Of a stretch of DNA of 64,000 nt, positions 30,041 to 40,576 are shown piece by piece. The first letter of the stretch is position 1, and every line of letters begins with the position of its first letter. Below the pieces are notes generated by a model. The model ran no database searches. It worked only from the letters and a program-made list of their open reading frames with translations, and was not told where the DNA came from. This DNA comes from Paraburkholderia phenazinium (GTDB lineage Bacteria > Pseudomonadota > Gammaproteobacteria > Burkholderiales > Burkholderiaceae). The stretch lies in contig NZ_FSRM01000001.1 in the NCBI RefSeq assembly GCF_900141745.1, forward strand, positions 1,922,001-1,986,000. The letters are read 5' to 3'. The position numbers and the translations under genes were made by a program.

Positions 30041-32476
30041 ATGCAATTCCCGGAATCCTGGTTAAGAAGCTTTGTCGACCCGCAGATGACGACGGACGAG
30101 CTGTCGCACGCCCTGACGATGGCCGGCCTCGAAGTCGAAGGCCTGTCGCCCGCTGCGCCGGCGACCAAGAAGATCGTGGTTGGCCGGGTTCTCGAGGTGG
30201 TCAAGCACCCGGACGCGGACAAGCTCAACGTGTGTCAGGTCGACGCCGGCACAGGCGTGACGCTGAACATCGTCTGCGGCGCACCGAATGTGAAGCCGGG
30301 CATCAAGGTGCCGGTTGCGCTGGTGGGCGCAGAGCTGCCGCCGGCCGAAGAGGGCGGCGCGCCATTTGCGATCAAGCTCTCGAAGCTGCGTGGCGTGGAA
30401 AGCCAGGGCATGCTGTGCTCGGCACGCGAACTGAAGCTTTCGGAAGATCATAGCGGCCTCCTGATCCTGCCGGAAGATACGCCGATTGGCCAGGACATCC
30501 GCGAGACGCTGAACCTCGACGATACGATCTTCGAGATCAAGCTGACGCCGAACAAGGCAGACTGCCTGTCGGTGTTCGGCGTGGCGCGCGAAACGTCGGC
30601 CATCACCGGCGCGCCACTGCATGCGCTCGACATCAAGCCGGCCATCGTCAAGTTGAACGAAACATTGCCGGTGAAGATTTCGGCGCCGGACCTGTGCGGC
30701 CGTTTTTCGGGCCGCGTGATTCGCGGCGTGAATGCGCGCGCGAAGTCGCCGCAGTGGATGGTCGAGCGTCTGGAGCGCTCGGGCCAGCGCAGTATTTCTG
30801 CGCTGGTCGACATCTCGAACTACGTGATGCTCGAGCTGGGCCGTCCGTCGCACGTGTTCGATCTGGACAAGATCCACGGCAGCATGGATGTACGCTGGGG
30901 CCGAAAGGGCGAGACGCTCAAGCTGTTGAACGGCAACACCGTCGAGCTCGATGAGACGGTCGGCGTGATTGCAGACGATCAGCACATCGAAAGTCTCGCG
31001 GGCATCATGGGCGGCGACAGCACGGCCGTGACGCTCGACACCACCAACATCTATCTCGAAGCCGCGTTCTGGTGGCCCGATAGCATTCGCGGCCGCTCGC
31101 GCAAGTACAACTTCTCGACTGACGCAGGCCATCGCTTCGAGCGCGGCGTCGACTACGCGACAACCGTCGAGCATATCGAGCGCATCACGCAGCTGATCCT
31201 CGATATCTGCGGTGGCGAGGCCGGTCCCGTCGACGATCAGATCGTCAACGTGCCGCAGCGCGCGCCGGTGAAGATGCGCGTCGCGCGTGCGAACCGCATC
31301 ATCGGCGTTGCGATCAGTGCAGATGAGATCGCGCAGATCTTCACGCGTCTTGGCCTCGCGTTCGAGCGCGAAGGCGACGTGTTCTCCGTGACGCCGCCGT
31401 CGTACCGCTTCGACATCGAGATCGAAGAAGACCTGATCGAAGAAGTCGCGCGCATCTACGGCTTCGAAAAGATTCCGGCGCGTCCGCCTGTGGCCACTAG
31501 CGAGATGCGCGCGACCAACGAAACGCAGCGCTCGCTCCACGATATCCGGCATGCGCTCGCCGCGCGCGACTACGCTGAAACTGTGAACTTCAGCTTCGTC
31601 GACGCGCAATGGGAGCTGGATTTCGCCGGTAACGACAAGCCCGTACGCCTGCTGAATCCGATCGCAATCCAGCTTTCGGTGATGCGCACGACGCTGATCG
31701 GCAGCCTGATCGACGTGCTGCGTACGAATCTGAGCCGCCGTGCCGCGGACCGCGTGCGCGTGTTCGAGGTGGGCCGCGTGTTCTTGCACGATCCCGCCAT
31801 CAAGGCGGGTGAGTTGCAGGTCGAAGGCTTCTCGCAGCCGAAGATGTTCGGCGCGCTCGCCTATGGTCCGGTGCAGGACGAACAATGGGGCGCGGCGACG
31901 CGCACCGTCGACTACTTCGACGTCAAGGGCGATCTGGAAGCCTTGCTGTCGCCAGCTGTGGCACGCTTTGTGAAAGCGGAGCATCCGGCGCTGCATCCGG
32001 GACGCAGCGCGCGCGTTGAATTGAATGGCCGCGCAGTGGGCTGGATTGGCGAATTGCATCCGCGTTGGATGCAGCAATATGATTTGCCGCATGCGCCGAT
32101 TCTGTTTGAAATCGAAGCAGATGCATTAATTCAGCGTGCATTGCCGGTACCGTCGGAAGTGTCGAAGTTTCCGCCGGTGCGTCGCGATATCGCCGTGGTC
32201 GTCGATCAAAAAATCGAAGTCCAGGCACTGCTTGACGAGATGCAAAAGGCGCTTTCGGAAGACGCCTGCAAGACTGTCAGAAGGGTTGCGCTTTTCGACG
32301 AATTCCGTCCAAAATCAACTACTTCCGGCGGGTTAGCAGCCCATGAGAAAAGCCTTGCGTTCCGTGTGACCTTGCAAGATACTGGCGGGACCCTTCAGGA
32401 CGAGACGGTCGATCTGGCCATTCAAACCCTGGTGGATCGTCTGGCTCGAGTATATGGCGCACGGTTGCGCGGATAA
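30041..32476 (+). CDS. pheT: Phenylalanyl-tRNA synthetase beta subunit
   Basis: 811 residues, full length. Order: tRNA-binding OB domain (about 39-150), B3/B4 editing region, B5 domains, catalytic-like core (about 480-690) and the C-terminal ferredoxin-fold anticodon-binding domain (ends in [15 protein letters not shown]). Contributes tRNA binding and editing of Tyr-tRNA-Phe. ihfA follows about 70 bases later, the usual order. Confidence 0.96.
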   Translation: MQFPESWLRSFVDPQMTTDELSHALTMAGLEVEGLSPAAPATKKIVVGRVLEVVKHPDADKLNVCQVDAGTGVTLNIVCGAPNVKPGIKVPVALVGAELPPAEEGGAPFAIKLSKLRGVESQGMLCSARELKLSEDHSGLLILPEDTPIGQDIRETLNLDDTIFEIKLTPNKADCLSVFGVARETSAITGAPLHALDIKPAIVKLNETLPVKISAPDLCGRFSGRVIRGVNARAKSPQWMVERLERSGQRSISALVDISNYVMLELGRPSHVFDLDKIHGSMDVRWGRKGETLKLLNGNTVELDETVGVIADDQHIESLAGIMGGDSTAVTLDTTNIYLEAAFWWPDSIRGRSRKYNFSTDAGHRFERGVDYATTVEHIERITQLILDICGGEAGPVDDQIVNVPQRAPVKMRVARANRIIGVAISADEIAQIFTRLGLAFEREGDVFSVTPPSYRFDIEIEEDLIEEVARIYGFEKIPARPPVATSEMRATNETQRSLHDIRHALAARDYAETVNFSFVDAQWELDFAGNDKPVRLLNPIAIQLSVMRTTLIGSLIDVLRTNLSRRAADRVRVFEVGRVFLHDPAIKAGELQVEGFSQPKMFGALAYGPVQDEQWGAATRTVDYFDVKGDLEALLSPAVARFVKAEHPALHPGRSARVELNGRAVGWIGELHPRWMQQYDLPHAPILFEIEADALIQRALPVPSEVSKFPPVRRDIAVVVDQKIEVQALLDEMQKALSEDACKTVRRVALFDEFRPKSTTSGGLAAHEKSLAFRVTLQDTGGTLQDETVDLAIQTLVDRLARVYGARLRG

Positions 32477-32545
32477 CCCGCGGAGACTCTCAAAGCGGCG
32501 ATTTCCGCAATTCTTCGTTTCTGGTTGGCGCGCCATTTGATAGAT

Positions 32546-32956
32546 ATGAATGAAATGAACTCGAGTGATTTCGAAGCCCTTCTTACGGCGCAGCGTAGCG
32601 CCATGATTCGCGATATTCCGACATCACCCGCTAACACTTCGGCGGAAACGCCCACGCTCACCAAGGCCGAGCTTGCCGAGTTGCTGTTCGACAATGTCGG
32701 ACTCAACAAGCGGGAAGCGAAGGACATGGTGGAGGCGTTCTTCGAGGTGATTCGCGATGCGCTGGAGAGCGGAGATAGCGTGAAGCTGTCGGGCTTCGGT
32801 AACTTTCAGTTACGCGACAAGCCCCAGCGTCCTGGCCGCAATCCGAAGACCGGCGAGGCGATTCCGATTGCTGCTCGCCGCGTTGTGACGTTCCATGCAA
32901 GTCAAAAGCTGAAGGCGCTGGTCGAGACCGGCGCCGAGGCGAGCTTCGCGCGCTGA
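32546..32956 (+). CDS. ihfA: Integration host factor alpha subunit (extended N-terminus)
   Basis: About 136 residues. The C-terminal 100 match IHF-alpha ([30 protein letters not shown] with the DNA-bending arm, [19 protein letters not shown]). Some 35 extra residues precede the fold, rich in Ser, Thr and Ala ([11 protein letters not shown]), which the E. coli protein lacks; such extensions occur in Burkholderia. The exact start is uncertain because no ribosome site stands out before ATG 32546, ATG 32555 or TTG 32525. Confidence 0.92.
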   Translation: MNEMNSSDFEALLTAQRSAMIRDIPTSPANTSAETPTLTKAELAELLFDNVGLNKREAKDMVEAFFEVIRDALESGDSVKLSGFGNFQLRDKPQRPGRNPKTGEAIPIAARRVVTFHASQKLKALVETGAEASFAR

Positions 32957-33002
32957 TCGACTGGCGCGTTCCTGCGCAACCCACCACGACGGCTAACTGA
33001 CG

Positions 33003-33410
33003 ATGACAGCGACGATCGAAAAAGTCGTCTTGCCTCCGATTCCGGCGAAGCGCTACTTCACCATTGGTGAAGTGAGCGAGCTGTGCGGTGTGAAGCCGCA
33101 TGTGCTGCGGTATTGGGAGCAGGAGTTCACGCAGTTGAGGCCGGTGAAGCGGCGCGGTAACCGCCGTTATTACCAGCATCATGAGGTGCTGTTGATCAGG
33201 CGGATTCGCGAGCTGTTGTACGAGCAGGGCTTCACGATCAACGGTGCGCGAAACCGGCTCGATTCGCATGGTGCAGTGCATGGTGGGCCGGCGGATGATG
33301 TGGTGGAAGAGGGCGAGGTGGTCGAGGCGCCGCCCGCGAAAACAGCCACGGTGGATGTTGATCAGTTGCGCAAGGAATTGCTGCATGTGATCGATCTGCT
33401 GGGCCGGTAA
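33003..33410 (+). CDS. MerR-family regulator downstream of ihfA
   Basis: 135 residues with an N-terminal MerR winged helix (YFTIGEVSELCGVKPHVLRY at about 18-37, then RGNRRYYQHHEVLLIRRIRE) and a short acidic/Ala C-terminus. It lacks the metal-binding cysteines of metal-sensing MerR proteins. This small regulator next to ihfA is common in proteobacteria; its target is not known. 46 bases after ihfA, probably co-transcribed. Confidence 0.9.
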   Translation: MTATIEKVVLPPIPAKRYFTIGEVSELCGVKPHVLRYWEQEFTQLRPVKRRGNRRYYQHHEVLLIRRIRELLYEQGFTINGARNRLDSHGAVHGGPADDVVEEGEVVEAPPAKTATVDVDQLRKELLHVIDLLGR

Positions 33411-33487
33411 TCTTTTGAAGTACGAATAGCGACCGCGCTTCGCAGTTTTGTTGGTGGCTGCAGGTTCTAATCGATTGAAGTGTCTGT

Positions 33488-33493
33488 TATAAT
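33488..33493 (+). promoter_or_regulatory. -10 box of tRNA-Pro
   Basis: Perfect TATAAT ending 11 bases before the tRNA. The -35 region (around 33465-33470, TTCTAA) is weak. Confidence 0.6.
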
Positions 33494-33504
33494 TTTTAGC
33501 TGTT

Positions 33505-33586
<82 letters not shown>

Positions 33587-33587
33587 C

Positions 33588-33623
33588 AAAACCCGCACAG
33601 TCGCAAGGCTGTGCGGGTTTTTC
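33588..33623 (+). terminator. Intrinsic terminator after tRNA-Pro
   Basis: A stem of at least ten base pairs (ACCCGCACAG at 33591-33600 with CTGTGCGGGT at 33609-33618), a short loop and TTTTTC. Confidence 0.93.
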
Positions 33624-34077
33624 TTTGGCGCCGACGTTTTACGCGCCGTTGGCCGGATATCAGATGTCGATTCGTGTCCCAATCGCAACGTAGTCAATGT
33701 TCAAAAAAATACTTGGCTATACTAAGCATCTGACATTCGATCCCCAGAGCCTCGAAACAGATCCAGAACAAGAGAATCGCGCATGCATCGTTTGCACGAT
33801 GCCACGGGTCCACCAGCCTAATCCCCGTAGCAAGTTATATAACCGAAGCGCACATTGGCCTGCAGTTTCTTCAGTTCCTCACGTCACCGTCTTTCCGGGA
33901 AATCGACTTTACTATCCGCTTACCGTCAGCGTGGTCAATAACCAAAAAAGGCGCGAAGCGACTCGACTACAAGTTTTTTTGGACTAGTCTTAAGTCGCTA
34001 AGCCGTGCCGCGCACGGGCTATTTTCATTCCGCCGCGTCCGCACCAGATTGATGTGAACAGCATCCGGAGGCACTCC
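33624..34077. other. Gene-free, A+T-richer stretch after tRNA-Pro
   Basis: About 450 bases with no supported gene. Base composition is visibly less G+C-rich than the flanks. A TATACT box lies at 33718-33723, and a terminator-like hairpin with one bulge lies at 34001-34020 followed by ATTTT. A 96-codon frame (33697-33987) has no ribosome site and an uneven codon pattern. It could be a small-RNA gene or decayed DNA from an old insertion. Confidence 0.4.
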
Positions 34078-34461
34078 ATGCATGAAGAGAAAATACGTGA
34101 AGCCCTGACTGCCCACTGGCAGGCGTCGGCGAGCGGCAATCTCGACGCAGAGCACGATATTTACGATGACGACGCCATCTGTGACTATCCTCAATCCGGC
34201 GAACGAATCGTCGGCCGGAAAAATCTGCAAGCACTGCGGGGTCATCATCCAGGAAAGCCAGCAGGTTTTAACGTGAGGCGTATTCAGGGAGAAGGCAATC
34301 TCTGGGTCACGGAATACACCATCATGTATGAAGGGCGAGCGGCCTACACAGTCAGCATCATGGAGTTCCGCGACGGCAAGGTCGTCCACGAGACCCAGTA
34401 TTTTTCGGATCCGTTTGACGCGCCGGACTGGCGCAGCCAATGGGTTCAGCAGATGGCGTGA
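34078..34461 (+). CDS. SnoaL-like (NTF2-fold) protein
   Basis: 127 residues with the cone-shaped alpha+beta NTF2 pattern: an N-terminal helix (IREALTAHWQASASGNLDAE), an acidic loop (YDDDAICDYPQSGE), then strands ending VSIMEFRDGKVVHETQYFSD. Members are small hydrolases, isomerases or binding proteins. ATG 34078 has CGGAGG upstream. It precedes the nitronate monooxygenase gene by 71 bases and may be co-transcribed. Activity unknown. Confidence 0.8.
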   Translation: MHEEKIREALTAHWQASASGNLDAEHDIYDDDAICDYPQSGERIVGRKNLQALRGHHPGKPAGFNVRRIQGEGNLWVTEYTIMYEGRAAYTVSIMEFRDGKVVHETQYFSDPFDAPDWRSQWVQQMA

Positions 34462-34532
34462 GAGCACATCGGAGCGAGAAATAACGCGACGAGCCTGCGC
34501 ATTACCAACCCAGATTTCAACGAGGATGTGAG

Positions 34533-35633
34533 ATGACTAATCAGACGGACAAGCAATCGTTGCTGCGCCTGCTGGGCATCGAAAAGCCCATCATTCAGGC
34601 GCCGATGGCCGGTGTGAGCACACCGGCGCTGGCAGCTGCCGTTTCGAATGCTGGCGGCCTTGGCTCGCTCGGCGTTGGCGCAATGAACGCAGCGGGTGCG
34701 CGCAAGGTGATCGCGGAAACCCGCGCACTGACCGCGAAACCGTTCAATATCAACGTGTTCTGCCACAGCCCTGCGACGTCAAACGCAGCGGTGGAGCAAC
34801 AATGGTTGAGCTGGCTCGCGCCGCAGTTCGAGCAATACGGAGCGAAGCCGCCTGCGTCGCTGTCGGAGATCTACACGAGCTTTGTCGCAGACGAGGCCAT
34901 GTTGGACGTGTTCCTCGAGGACAAACCGGCGGTCGTCAGTTTTCACTTTGGCCTGCCGTCCGCGGAAGTGATCGGCGCACTTAAAAACGCGGGGATCAGG
35001 CTGCTCGCTGCGGTGACGAATCTGCAGGAAGCTGCGCAGGTCGCAGCGGCGGGCGTGGACGCAATCGTCGCGCAAGGCATCGAAGCCGGCGGCCACCGCG
35101 GCGTCTTCGATCCGGATGCGCGCGACGACCGCTTGGGCACGTTTGCATTGACGCGTCTGTTGGTCAAGGAATTCCCTCTGCCGGTGATCGCCGCAGGCGG
35201 CATCATGGACGGTGCGGGTATTGCCGCTGCGCTTGCATTGGGCGCTCAGGCGGCTCAACTCGGAACGGCTTTTGTGGCCTGCCCGGAAACATCGATCGAC
35301 GATGGTTACCGGCGTGCGATGCTTGGCGAGTCGGCGCGCCATACGACGTTCACGAAAGCCATCTCCGGACGTGTGGCGCGAAGCATGGTGAACCGCTTCA
35401 CGGAACTGGAAGACCACGTAGGCGCCCCGCAGCCGCCGGCGTATCCGATTGCCTACGATGCAGGAAAAGCACTTCACGCGGCAGCCAAAGCGAAGGGAGA
35501 ATTCGGCTATGGTGCGCAGTGGGCGGGGCAGGCGGCGGCGCTCGCCAGATCGTTACCCGCGGCAGAGTTGTTCGCCCAGTTGGAGAGCGAACTGCGAGAA
35601 AGCATCAGGCAATTGCAACAGGTTGGCGGATAA
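34533..35633 (+). CDS. Nitronate monooxygenase family FMN enzyme
   Basis: 366-residue TIM-barrel flavoprotein. [20 protein letters not shown] near residues 20-40, then [17 protein letters not shown] (about 187-195, with the catalytic His), AAGGIMDG and GTAFVACPE give the FMN phosphate site. Members oxidise alkyl nitronates such as propionate 3-nitronate and use molecular oxygen. Others in the family are enoyl reductases, but the EAGGHRG motif favours NMO. An acceptable GAGGA site precedes ATG 34533. Confidence 0.87.
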   Translation: MTNQTDKQSLLRLLGIEKPIIQAPMAGVSTPALAAAVSNAGGLGSLGVGAMNAAGARKVIAETRALTAKPFNINVFCHSPATSNAAVEQQWLSWLAPQFEQYGAKPPASLSEIYTSFVADEAMLDVFLEDKPAVVSFHFGLPSAEVIGALKNAGIRLLAAVTNLQEAAQVAAAGVDAIVAQGIEAGGHRGVFDPDARDDRLGTFALTRLLVKEFPLPVIAAGGIMDGAGIAAALALGAQAAQLGTAFVACPETSIDDGYRRAMLGESARHTTFTKAISGRVARSMVNRFTELEDHVGAPQPPAYPIAYDAGKALHAAAKAKGEFGYGAQWAGQAAALARSLPAAELFAQLESELRESIRQLQQVGG

Positions 35634-35712
35634 GGATTCGCCTCCGGCATCACGCGTGAAGCACGAAGGTGTTTTCTGACACCGCGTGCTTAAACGCCGC
35701 CCACGTCGAACC

Positions 35713-36534
35713 TTATGCCAAGGCGTCGCTCGCGGACAGCAGTTCGAGATCGACGCCGTGAGTCAGGTCGAGCGGCAGCAGACGCGGCGCCGCACTTCCC
35801 GCACCGTGCAGCACAATCCCGAACACGCCTTCGCCACGCAATGCCAGACGGTTCTCGACCTGAGCCGCCAGAGCCGCTCCGTTTGCGCCACCCGAGGGCG
35901 TCAGTAGCGTAAGCGTTGTCGCGCCGATCGAAAAGCTTGCGAACGAAACGCCGTGATCGGGAAATGCCGACCGCTGTATCTGAAGCGGTTCGCCCAGCAG
36001 TGCGCGGTACCGGCCGATGCTGGTGTCGAGATCGCGAACGGCGATCTTGAGCGCCGATATGCCGCGCGCGCCATTGGGATGGTTGCGCACTTCGCCTTCG
36101 GCTACGCGCAAATGGCGAGGCGTGATGTCTCCGCAAAGAAACGGCAGATCGGGCGTCGCCGGTTTTCCCAGTTGCCACACGAGGCGTTCGCCGTCTGGCC
36201 GCACCCGCCCACCGTCGATGGGTCCTTCATAGCTAAGCCCGCGCTGCCGCGCACCATCGACGACGGCCTGCACCGATTCTGGCAGCAGCGCAAAATCGAC
36301 GAGTCCGTCGCCGGCCCGATTGCCCTCATCCCACCAGCGATGCTCGGGCGCGTTGCGCAGAAACGCAATCAACTCGAAGTAGCTGCCGTCCTCGAAACCG
36401 ATCAGCGCGTTGTGCGTTTCTCCGTCGGCGTGTGTGCCGCCGCGCTGAACGGTAAAACCCAGTTCGCTGTAGTCGGCGATGGTCTGCTCGAGATCGCGCA
36501 CACGAATTACAACGTGGTCAAGGGAAAGAGTCAT
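35713..36534 (-). CDS. VOC / glyoxalase-like domain protein
   Basis: 273 residues: MTLSLDHVVIRVRDLEQTI starts an N-terminal VOC module containing the first metal-ligand-type His, and about 130-265 form a second, weaker module. It resembles the glyoxalase-like family (DUF/Glyoxalase_3) of unknown activity. No Shine-Dalgarno is evident before ATG 36534. Convergent with the nitronate monooxygenase gene. Confidence 0.78.
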   Translation of the reverse strand: MTLSLDHVVIRVRDLEQTIADYSELGFTVQRGGTHADGETHNALIGFEDGSYFELIAFLRNAPEHRWWDEGNRAGDGLVDFALLPESVQAVVDGARQRGLSYEGPIDGGRVRPDGERLVWQLGKPATPDLPFLCGDITPRHLRVAEGEVRNHPNGARGISALKIAVRDLDTSIGRYRALLGEPLQIQRSAFPDHGVSFASFSIGATTLTLLTPSGGANGAALAAQVENRLALRGEGVFGIVLHGAGSAAPRLLPLDLTHGVDLELLSASDALA

Positions 36535-36687
36535 CGCGTGAGGAGAGTGATGTGGGCCAACGTGGCGAAAAGTCTCGGCGAAAAGAGGCCGCCAGTCAAT
36601 TCGTGTTAAGCGAAAAGTGCAATGCGGCCGAGGTGGTGCGAGAGGGCGTGATCGAGCGCTGTCGCGGATTCCCCCCTCGCGGCAATG

Positions 36688-37527
36688 CTACGAGCCTGCC
36701 GGATAATCGGTCGAAAACGCGAGGTCTTTCTGTGCTTCCAGCGCAGCGAGACGGTCGCTCAGTTGCTTGTGCATGACGTTATACGCATCACTCCCCAGCG
36801 CCAGACGTTTGGGAGCAGGGTTCTGATCGACGCTGGCAATCATGATTTCGACCATCTTCACCGGATCGCCGATCGGCTGGCTGGTTCCTTCCTCGATGGT
36901 CCGATGCGCCATGCGTGCCGGTGACACATCGTAGGCCTCGAGCTTTGGCGAGAGCCTGGCGCTGTGATAGCGAAAGTTCGTGCGCGCGCCGCCCGGTTCG
37001 ACCAGCGTGCAACCAATGTTGAACACGGCCACCTCCAGCCCGACTGCGTCAATGAATCCCTCGATCCCCCATTTGCCCGCATGGTAGAGCGATCCACCGG
37101 GAAACACCGCCTGCCCGCCTATCGTGGACAGCTGGATAATCCGTCCACCGCCCTGGTGTCGCAGATGAGGAAGCGCGGCGCGAACGGTTTGAATCGAGCC
37201 AAGCAGGTTCGTGTCGATCTGGTGGGCGATCTGTTCGTCGGTCATTTCTTCGGCCGCGCCGAATAGCCCATATCCCGCGTTGCTCACCACGACATCGATG
37301 CGTCCAAGGTCGCGGAACGCAAGGTCGACGACCTCACGAATCGCGGGGGTGTCTGTCAAATCGAGCCTGGCAAGCCAGAGCGCATCGCCATGGCGTGCCT
37401 TGAGATCGGCCATCGAATCCAGGTTACGTACCGTACCGGCGACGCGGTCCCCTCGAGCAAGCAGTTGCTCTGTCATAAGACGGCCGAAACCGCTGTTCAC
37501 TCCAGTGATAAACCAGCTGCGCTTCAT
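36688..37527 (-). CDS. Short-chain dehydrogenase/reductase
   Basis: 279-residue SDR: TGVNSGFGRLMTEQLLARGD cofactor loop near the N-terminus, SNAGYGLFGAAEE, and the YHAGK catalytic Tyr/Lys. AGAGGA upstream of ATG 37527. Divergent from an AraC regulator 138 bases away, which probably controls it. Closely similar in layout to the SDR at 40577 (both keep the GYG after NAG), so the two may be distant paralogues. Confidence 0.88.
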   Translation of the reverse strand: MKRSWFITGVNSGFGRLMTEQLLARGDRVAGTVRNLDSMADLKARHGDALWLARLDLTDTPAIREVVDLAFRDLGRIDVVVSNAGYGLFGAAEEMTDEQIAHQIDTNLLGSIQTVRAALPHLRHQGGGRIIQLSTIGGQAVFPGGSLYHAGKWGIEGFIDAVGLEVAVFNIGCTLVEPGGARTNFRYHSARLSPKLEAYDVSPARMAHRTIEEGTSQPIGDPVKMVEIMIASVDQNPAPKRLALGSDAYNVMHKQLSDRLAALEAQKDLAFSTDYPAGS

Positions 37528-37665
37528 GATGTTGAGATCCTCTCCGATCTGATCGGGTTACGGTTCCGTCTGACAATGGGCCAGGCAGTCAACGAAGCTT
37601 AAGACTCGCATCTCAGATTTTGAATACTTGAAAGTCGACATTTCTTGCGCCAAAATCTGACGATC

Positions 37666-38604
37666 ATGATCGATCCCTTCTCCGATTTTCTGAGCCTCAT
37701 GGGCGCGCGGTCCGTCATTTCGGGTGGACTGGTTGCCGGCGGCGCCTGGGCAATCAATTTCCCGCGAGCGAATACGGTCAAGTTCTGGGGCGTGGCACGG
37801 GGCAGTTGCTGGATGCTGTTTGAAGGCGACACGGCTCCCATTCGTATCGAAAGCGGCGACGTGTTTCTGCTCTGCGAGCCGCGCTCACATGTCCTCGGCA
37901 GCGACCTGGAAGCGGAGCGCGTCGATCTCGACGAAGTCCTCGAAGGCCGTGTCGGCAACATGGTTCATCACGGAGACGGCGACGAGTTTTTCATGATCGG
38001 CGGCAAGGTCGAACTGAACATCGCGTCCAGCCAGCTTCTGCTAGACGCGTTGCCGCCGCTGATTCACGTGCGCGGGACATCGAGCCAGGCGCAGGCTCTT
38101 CGCTGGCTGCTCGATCAACTCGTGCGGGAGCGGCAAGACGCGCTTCCCGGAGCGCACGTTGCGTCGAATGAACTTGCGCATCTGATGTTCATCCAGATAC
38201 TGCGGGCGCACTTCGAGGCAGGCGGATTCCAGCCTGCCGGCTGGCTGCGCGTCCTGAGCGACAAGCGTCTCGTGCCGGTGCTCCAGCTGATGCATGGGGA
38301 CCCTGGCCGCGTGTGGCAACTCCAGGAGCTGGCACAAGCCGCGTCGATGTCTCGCGCGACGTTTGCCGCTTACTTCAAGACGGTCGCGGGAATGTCACCG
38401 CTTTCGTATCTGACGAAATGGCGGATGCACCTTGCACAGCGCGCTCTTCTCGAGAGCCGCACGCACATCAATGTGCTGGCACGCTCGCTCGGCTATGGCT
38501 CCGAGAGCGCGTTCAGCAATGCCTTCAGGCGTGTCGTCGGACGCTCGCCGACGGACTTTCGGGTACAGGCGGTGAAGGAAGTTGCGACTGGGCATGGGGC
38601 TTAG
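37666..38604 (+). CDS. AraC-family regulator (cupin N-terminal domain)
   Basis: 312 residues. The N-terminal half is a cupin-like sensing domain (AINFPRANTVKFWGVARGSC, then SGDVFLLCEPRSH); the C-terminal 100 hold two AraC helix-turn-helices (WQLQELAQAASMSRATFAAY and INVLARSLGYGSESAFSNAF). Start ATG 37666 is preferred over an earlier TTG at 37645. Divergent from the SDR gene at 36688, the common arrangement for a cognate regulator. Confidence 0.88.
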   Translation: MIDPFSDFLSLMGARSVISGGLVAGGAWAINFPRANTVKFWGVARGSCWMLFEGDTAPIRIESGDVFLLCEPRSHVLGSDLEAERVDLDEVLEGRVGNMVHHGDGDEFFMIGGKVELNIASSQLLLDALPPLIHVRGTSSQAQALRWLLDQLVRERQDALPGAHVASNELAHLMFIQILRAHFEAGGFQPAGWLRVLSDKRLVPVLQLMHGDPGRVWQLQELAQAASMSRATFAAYFKTVAGMSPLSYLTKWRMHLAQRALLESRTHINVLARSLGYGSESAFSNAFRRVVGRSPTDFRVQAVKEVATGHGA

Positions 38605-38673
38605 CTGCACGGTGTGACCGACGACGTCCGCTACCAGGCCGTTCCCGTCAGCTAGCAACCTACCCGGCGCGAC

Positions 38674-39603
38674 TCATTTGAGGCTGCCCGCAAACCTCTC
38701 GGCTAACCGCTCCCGCTCGAACGCCTCGACGATGAAGTCGACAAAAACCCGTGTCTTCGCCGGCAGCAGCGCTCGCGTCGCGTAGTAGATCGAGATTGCC
38801 CCGGCGTCCGCGTACCAGCGCGGTAGCAAGCGCACGAGTTCTCCCCGCTCAATCGAGGCCAGCACGTCTGACACGGCCAGCAGCGTTACACCCAGTCCGA
38901 GAATCGCCGCTTCGCGCATCGCCGCCGGGTCGTTGACCATAATGTTCTCGCCAAGCCGCGCGGGCATCTCATTGCCCGCCGCGTCACGCATGTTGCGATG
39001 GCGCACGCGGCCCGTGCGGCCCGAGCGCATCACGATGCCATCGAGGCCCTCGAGATCGCGGGGATCGCCCGGCTTTTTGCGGCCAGCCATGTAAGCCGGA
39101 GACGCAACCGCCACGAGATGCGCAGGCGCCAACGGGCGCGACACGACGCCCGGTGCGAGGTCGAAGCCGCCACCCAACGCTGCGTCATATCCCTCTTCAA
39201 TCAGGTCAACCGGCCGGTTCTCGAACTGCCAATCCGGCCGAATCATTGGATAGCGTACGAGGAATGCCGGCAGCAGCGGCATGACGTACGTGATACCGAA
39301 CGTTGGCGCCATGCTGACCCTCAGCACGCCGGCGGGCTCGCTGCGATCGTTCGAGACGGACGCGATGGCCGCCTGCAGCGCCTCCAGGTTGCCGCCGATT
39401 TCCATGAGAAAGCGCTCGCCCGCCTCGCTCAACGTGAGCTTGCGTGTCGAGCGCTGGAACAGGCGCACGCCCAGATTGCGTTCGAGCAATGCGACGTTCC
39501 GGCTGACCGCCGCGGGCGTCAGCGAAAGACGCCGGGCAGCCGCGGAGAAGCTTCCCGCTTCGGCGCTGCGGACAAACGACTCGAGGTTGGCGAGGGTTTC
39601 CAT
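38674..39603 (-). CDS. LysR-family regulator
   Basis: 309 residues: helix-turn-helix at 4-60 (SFSAAARRLSLTPAAVSRNV), effector domain after about 90. Divergent from the NADP-binding reductase gene 180 bases away, which is its likely target. Confidence 0.9.
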   Translation of the reverse strand: METLANLESFVRSAEAGSFSAAARRLSLTPAAVSRNVALLERNLGVRLFQRSTRKLTLSEAGERFLMEIGGNLEALQAAIASVSNDRSEPAGVLRVSMAPTFGITYVMPLLPAFLVRYPMIRPDWQFENRPVDLIEEGYDAALGGGFDLAPGVVSRPLAPAHLVAVASPAYMAGRKKPGDPRDLEGLDGIVMRSGRTGRVRHRNMRDAAGNEMPARLGENIMVNDPAAMREAAILGLGVTLLAVSDVLASIERGELVRLLPRWYADAGAISIYYATRALLPAKTRVFVDFIVEAFERERLAERFAGSLK

Positions 39604-39783
39604 ACGGGAATCTTAAAGCATTGATTGAAAATAATTCAAGCGATTCCCAGCTAATCATCAGGCAATAAAGGCGGCAAGATTCGTTCACATAGCGCTGGGA
39701 ACGAGCCTCGCATCTCTTTCCCCTTGCCGGCACCGGCGGCGGCTTTACCACCTGATTCATCACTCTTCACCAGGAGCATCGTT

Positions 39784-40386
39784 ATGAGCACCATCGGTAT
39801 CATCGGAGCAGGCGCCATTGGGTCCGCGTTCGCGAAAGCGCTGGCGGGCAAAGGTCTGGAAGCCATCATCGCGAACAGCCGGGGCCCGGCTTCGCTCGCA
39901 GACCTCGCGCGCGAGCTCGGTCCCACGATCACGCCGGGAACGCGCGAACAGGCGGCCGCGCAGGACGTCGTCCTTGTCGCAGTCAACTGGTCGAAGCTGC
40001 CGGCCGCGCTGGCTGGCCTGCCGGATTTCGGCGGACGCATCGTGATCGACGCGAACAACCCGATCGAGGCGCCGTTGTTCAAGCCGGCCGAACTGAATGG
40101 CCGGACGTCGAGCGAAATCTTTTCGGAACACGTGCCGGGCGCGCGCGTCGTGAAGGCGTTCAGTCATCTGCCGGCGCACCTCATCTCCGACGATCCACAG
40201 GCCGAAGGCGGACGCCGGGTACTGTTCGTCGCGGGAGACGACGCACAGGCGAAAGCGGCGGTGAGCCGGCTGATCGAGCGGCTGGGTTTCTTCGGTATCG
40301 ATCTGGGCTCGCTCGTGGCGGGAGGCCAGTTGGTTCAAATCCCGGGCGGCCCGTTGCCGGTGCACAATCTCGTCAAACTGGAGTAG
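39784..40386 (+). CDS. NAD(P)-binding reductase, F420/NADP oxidoreductase-like
   Basis: 200 residues beginning with a Rossmann motif MSTIGIIGAGAIGSAFAKAL, then IDANNPIEAP and HVPGARVVKAFSHLPA, the layout of the small F420-dependent NADP reductase/NAD-binding family. In a non-F420 organism the partner is probably a different electron carrier, or the protein reduces a small carbonyl compound. Start ATG 39784. Likely under control of the divergent LysR. Confidence 0.8.
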   Translation: MSTIGIIGAGAIGSAFAKALAGKGLEAIIANSRGPASLADLARELGPTITPGTREQAAAQDVVLVAVNWSKLPAALAGLPDFGGRIVIDANNPIEAPLFKPAELNGRTSSEIFSEHVPGARVVKAFSHLPAHLISDDPQAEGGRRVLFVAGDDAQAKAAVSRLIERLGFFGIDLGSLVAGGQLVQIPGGPLPVHNLVKLE

Positions 40387-40576
40387 TCGGTGCGGGGCGC
40401 GGCGTGCTGTCGCCGGATGGAATGACACGGTGCGACTGTATCGGCCGCGCGCGGAAATCCCCAGCGGAACGCGGACTTTCCCATGTTGCGATATTCTCCA
40501 AGCTCATTCTCCGCTGGCCGATGCGCGCCCCGAATCGCGGTGTGGCCCGTCGCGCCAGCCCTCACCGAGGACTACC

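Noticed and set aside
30062..32092. 676-codon minus-strand frame opposite pheT
   Set aside because: Shadow of pheT; no domain or ribosome site.
33697..33987. 96-codon open frame after tRNA-Pro
   Set aside because: No ribosome site, mixed codon use and no family pattern; better treated as non-coding or decayed.
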